Origin: Thalassospira marina
Lineage (GTDB): Bacteria > Pseudomonadota > Alphaproteobacteria > Rhodospirillales > Thalassospiraceae
Assembly: GCF_002844375.1 (NCBI RefSeq)
Contig: NZ_CP024199.1
Location: 1,996,001-2,060,000 of the forward strand
Direction of reading: 5' to 3'
DNA: 64,000 nt
In this document: positions 61,248 to 64,000 of the stretch, piece after piece
Layout of the letters: each line of letters starts with the position of its first letter
Numbering within the stretch: the stretch's first letter is position 1
Made by a program: the position numbers and the translations under genes
Notes under the pieces: generated by a model
What the model was told of the DNA's origin: nothing
Seen by the model: the letters and a program-made list of their open reading frames with translations, nothing else
Databases searched by the model: none

Positions 61248-61700
61248 TTAATGTCCACGCAGCTTGCGGGATTTTTCTATCACCTGCCGTGTAACCGGCC
61301 ACAGGTTGTAATCGCCCAGTGTATCGGGATCAGCCCAAATCGCTTCACTGGCATCATCACCTGGTATCGGTATCGTGGTTTCGCTGTTTGCATCAGCACT
61401 GAAATCAAGCAACGTATAGTGATAGCGCGGCTTGCCATTGGCACCACCCGGCATGATCAGGTCCACAATTTCCAGAAATTCAATATTGGTAATGCGAATG
61501 CCGGTTTCCTCCAGCACCTCGCGCTGCACTGTCTGCTGCACGGTTTCGCCCAGTTCCTGCGCGCCGCCTGGCAGGCTCCATTCCCCCGCGCGGGGCGGTT
61601 TCCCCCGGCGGATCAATAAAACCCTGCCATCATGCCACACAACCGCCCCAACACCGATCATCGGGTGTTTGGGGTTCTCCCGTTCTGCTGAACCTGTCAT
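61248..61700 (-). CDS. NUDIX hydrolase, ADP-ribose pyrophosphatase-like (150 aa)
   Basis: Complete NUDIX box: GG-AQELGETVQQTVQREVLEETG (residues ~45–67) preceded by VLLIRRGKPPRAGEWSLPGG, typical of ADP-ribose or related pyrophosphatases. C-terminal EAIWADPDTLGDYNLWPVT is common in alphaproteobacterial members. Starts directly after the stop of the upstream 87-residue gene, so the two form an operon. Confidence 0.88.
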   Translation of the reverse strand: MTGSAERENPKHPMIGVGAVVWHDGRVLLIRRGKPPRAGEWSLPGGAQELGETVQQTVQREVLEETGIRITNIEFLEIVDLIMPGGANGKPRYHYTLLDFSADANSETTIPIPGDDASEAIWADPDTLGDYNLWPVTRQVIEKSRKLRGH

Positions 61701-61964
61701 TTACTGGTCGCTATCTTCGTCTTCGCTATCGGGATCAGGAAGGTCGCTTACGATTTTGCCCGTCATTTCATGGGCCTGAATAACCGTTCGGCCCAAAAAC
61801 TGTTCTTCGGACTGCGGGCGCAGCGACATGACAAAATCGGGCGCGGGCGCGCTTGCAGCGGCAAAAGACCGGGCTGTTTCGTAATCTTCGGCGCGCACAT
61901 TGGCCGTGCTGACGCGAACGGCACCATTGTCATCGTAAATATATTCAACAATCCAGACCTGCAA
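61701..61964 (-). CDS. Small hypothetical protein, operon partner of the NUDIX gene
   Basis: About 87 residues; not recognised. It reads MQVWIVEYIYDDNGAVRVST, then a helix ARSFAAASAPAPDFVMSLRP, then an acidic tail (DLPDPDSEDEDSDQ). The TTG at 61964 has AAAAGGA at 6 bases and is preferred; a TTG at 62009 would add a Lys/Arg-rich stretch without a good Shine-Dalgarno. The zero-base gap to the NUDIX gene suggests a shared function. Confidence 0.6.
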   Translation of the reverse strand: MQVWIVEYIYDDNGAVRVSTANVRAEDYETARSFAAASAPAPDFVMSLRPQSEEQFLGRTVIQAHEMTGKIVSDLPDPDSEDEDSDQ

Positions 61965-62160
61965 AACGGATCCTTTTCTTCGGCGGCTTTTTGTTTGGTT
62001 GCGCTGCAAAAGCGCTTACTGCTATCACTGTTCTAAAGAGGGATGCTGTGACGTTGATCAAATCGGGGAATGGCTGTCGCAGCAATGCCATATTTTTTCG
62101 GGCAGACTTAAAGACATATTTGCAGTGTGTTACCGCACTACAACCTATCAAAGGTGATAA

Positions 62161-63003
62161 ATGAACGCCAAGCGTGATGATGCTCCCGACCACAATAATG
62201 GTGCGCCAACGCCGCCTTTGCCCTCGCTAGGCATTTTGGGGCGGTTGCGGACCTATTTTTTAACGGGCATTCTCGTCAGTGCGCCGCTGGCAATAACCTT
62301 TGGTCTCGCCTGGTGGTTTATCGAATTTGTCGATGGATCGGTCATGCCACTGATCCCGGCCAAATATAACCCCGAAATTTACCTGCCCGACGCCTATCAA
62401 AGTTATGGCATTCCCGGTTTCGGGGTGCTGGTCGTTGTGATCGTGATCACCCTGGTGGGCTGGCTGACAACCAACTTTGCCGGTCGCGCGCTGATCAAGG
62501 TTTACGAACGTATTCTTGGCCGTATTCCGGCCGTACGCAGCGTTTATGGGGCGATCAAGCAAATCCTGGAAACAGTGCTTGCCAACCAGTCAAATGCCTT
62601 TCGACAGGCTGTGTTGCTGGAATATCCGCGCCGTGGCATGTGGGCGATTGGCTTTATCACCGGTGAAACCAAAGGCGAGGTGCAAAACCTTACCGAAGAT
62701 CGCGTGATCAATGTCTTTTTGCCGACAACACCAAATCCGACATCGGGCTTTTTGCTGTTTGTGCCCAAACGCGATGTCATTGTGCTCGATATGACGGTCG
62801 AGGAAGCCATTAAAATGGTCATGTCGGGTGGTATCGTCACCCCGGCGGACCGCCGCCCGAAAGACGTGCAGGAAAAGCCGGTTGTGTCGGCAAAAACCTA
62901 CGAGGATGTTGATGTCCTGCGCGAAAAGGAAAACGTGCCTGTCCTGGTATCACGCCATGAACCTGGCACCGCACCGCAGGAAGCGGAAAAACAGGATTCC
63001 TGA
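62161..63003 (+). CDS. DUF502 membrane protein
   Basis: 280 residues with two membrane helices (LRTYFLTGILVSAPLAITFGL at ~30–50 and IPGFGVLVVVIVITLVGWLT at ~80–100), then a conserved soluble domain: GRIPAVRSVYGAIKQILETVL, VLLEYPRRGMWAIGFIT, VFLPTTPNPTSGFLLFVPK and MTVEEAIKMVMSGGIV. This is the DUF502 family, also known from plant LCV-like proteins, with no settled role. AAAGGTG precedes the ATG. Convergent with recG. Confidence 0.9.
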   Translation: MNAKRDDAPDHNNGAPTPPLPSLGILGRLRTYFLTGILVSAPLAITFGLAWWFIEFVDGSVMPLIPAKYNPEIYLPDAYQSYGIPGFGVLVVVIVITLVGWLTTNFAGRALIKVYERILGRIPAVRSVYGAIKQILETVLANQSNAFRQAVLLEYPRRGMWAIGFITGETKGEVQNLTEDRVINVFLPTTPNPTSGFLLFVPKRDVIVLDMTVEEAIKMVMSGGIVTPADRRPKDVQEKPVVSAKTYEDVDVLREKENVPVLVSRHEPGTAPQEAEKQDS

Positions 63004-63047
63004 TTGCGGCAAAACGGCCGTTCAGCAAAATTCGTATTCGAAAAGGC

Positions 63048-63076
63048 AAAGGGCAGGGGAAATTCCTGCCCTTTTT
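63048..63076. terminator. Terminator between the DUF502 gene and recG
   Basis: AAAGGGCAGG pairs with CCTGCCCTTT, T5 on the plus side and a T-rich stretch on the minus side (TTTGCCTTTTC). Confidence 0.8.
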
Positions 63077-63103
63077 CATGATTACTGCATGGCATTAATT
63101 GCA

Positions 63104-64000
63104 TCAGCCAGAGCGGAAATAACGCACGGCTTCATCACGTTCGAACAAATACAATAACAATCGCAATGACTGGCCGCGCTCTGTTTGTAAGTCGGGGTCG
63201 CGCTCTACAATCAGGCGGGCATCGTCGCGTGCAATGGCCAAAAGGTCACCATGCAAATCAAGGCTCGCCAGGCGATAGGCCTGCAATCCGCTTTGCCGGG
63301 TCCCCAAAACTTCACCCGCACCACGCAGGCGCAAATCTTCCTCGGCGATGACAAAGCCATCTTCGGTTTCGCGCATGATTTTAAGCCGTGCCTTGGAAAT
63401 CTCACCAAGGGGCGATCCATAAAGCAGCAGGCAGGTTGATGCACCGCTGCCGCGCCCAATGCGCCCGCGTAACTGGTGCAACTGTGCCAGGCCAAAACGT
63501 TCGGCATGTTCAATCACCATAACCGTGGCTTCGGGCACATTCACCCCAACCTCGATCACGGTGGTTGCCACCAGAATGGACAAATCGCCATGGGCAAACC
63601 TGTCCATGACCTCGTCCTTTTCCTTGCCCTTCATCTTGCCATGAACCAAGCCAACACGCCCTTCGCCAAACTGGTCCACAAGGATCCGGTGGCGTTCTTC
63701 GGCTGCCTGCAGGTCGATGATTTCAGAATCCTCAACCAATGGGCAAACCCAGTAAATTTTCGCCCCCTGGCGCATTGCCCGACCAATGCCTGCGGCAACA
63801 TCTTCAACCTTGTCGATGGGCAAAACACGGGTATCAACTGGCTGGCGCCCCGGTGGCTTTTCATCCAGCCGTGAAACTTCCATATCGCCAAAGGCGGTCA
63901 GGGTCAGGGTGCGGGGAATGGGTGTTGCCGTCATCACCAGCACATCAACCGCGGTGCCCTTGGCAGCCAGCATCAGGCGCTGATGCACACCAAAGCGGTG
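63104..64000 (-). CDS. recG: ATP-dependent DNA helicase RecG, C-terminal part (cut by window edge)
   Basis: Branch-migration helicase that remodels stalled forks. 298 residues are visible; the frame runs off the window. Seen: RFGVHQRLML, helicase motif III VMTATPIPRTL, the wedge-side SRLDEKPPGRQPVDTRV, motif V LVATTVIEVGVNVPEA, motif VI HQLRGRIGRG, and the C-terminal LRLRGAGEVLGTRQSG. The N-terminal wedge domain and Walker motifs lie outside. Confidence 0.96.
   Translation of the reverse strand, partial: HRFGVHQRLMLAAKGTAVDVLVMTATPIPRTLTLTAFGDMEVSRLDEKPPGRQPVDTRVLPIDKVEDVAAGIGRAMRQGAKIYWVCPLVEDSEIIDLQAAEERHRILVDQFGEGRVGLVHGKMKGKEKDEVMDRFAHGDLSILVATTVIEVGVNVPEATVMVIEHAERFGLAQLHQLRGRIGRGSGASTCLLLYGSPLGEISKARLKIMRETEDGFVIAEEDLRLRGAGEVLGTRQSGLQAYRLASLDLHGDLLAIARDDARLIVERDPDLQTERGQSLRLLLYLFERDEAVRYFRSG

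Noticed and set aside
1..64000. tRNA/rRNA genes, CRISPR arrays, IS elements, prophage or integrated islands
   Set aside because: I looked for cloverleaf-like segments, spaced direct repeats, transposase or integrase motifs and found none. Only gaps between genes were available, and they are short and explained as listed.

Overview
This window is chromosomal DNA from an alphaproteobacterium. Moderate GC, the gene order argS–SPOR–nagZ–scpAB–tatABC–serS–surE–pcm, and the yajC–secD–secF–Mth938 cluster point to Rhodospirillales, with a Thalassospira-like genome as my best guess. That guess rests on protein character and synteny, not on any search. I see no tRNA, rRNA, CRISPR array, IS element or prophage. 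Almost all of the sequence is coding.

Layout. 1–5.8 kb: the tail of valS, a small ABM-domain gene, a complete pabB–pabA–pabC set for 4-aminobenzoate, and a degenerate EAL protein. 5.9–8.3 kb: an FMN riboswitch before ribB, then xthA and erpA on the minus strand. 8.5–21.7 kb: a long plus-strand housekeeping run: argS, a SPOR protein, nagZ, a site-2 protease, scpA/scpB, an orphan ABC ATPase, tatABC, serS, surE, pcm and an NlpD-like lipoprotein. 21.8–32 kb: a DUF815 ATPase, yajC–secD–secF, an NDUFAF3-like (Mth938) protein, an MscS channel, an NDUFAF6-like squalene/phytoene-synthase-fold protein, a secreted unknown, trmFO and an unknown membrane protein. 32–35 kb: uvrA.

35.1–46.9 kb is a divergent amino-sugar and cell-wall-sugar locus. 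Leftward it carries a BadF-type kinase, a GntR/HutC regulator, a SIS-type GlcN6P deaminase, nagA, a Gfo/Idh oxidoreductase and fbaA. Rightward it carries murQ and a CUT1 sugar ABC transporter. Together these can import an amino sugar, phosphorylate it, cleave the MurNAc-6P ether, deacetylate, deaminate and pass the product to glycolysis. 47.1–51.3 kb is a spermidine/putrescine-type ABC transporter. 51.4–56.0 kb is ugpBAEC for glycerol-3-phosphate, with a GlpR-like dyad and a weak Pho-box-like site upstream.

56.1–64 kb is rich in stress and nucleotide-hygiene genes: free-methionine-sulfoxide reductase, ssb, three NUDIX proteins (one fused behind a histidine phosphatase), a YchJ-like protein, rpoH, DUF502 and the 3' part of recG. 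The rpoH leader of about 300 nt is the most unusual non-coding stretch. It has two perfect palindromes upstream of a good sigma-70 promoter, a 12-codon upstream ORF that stops inside a long stem, and a hairpin over the rpoH Shine-Dalgarno.
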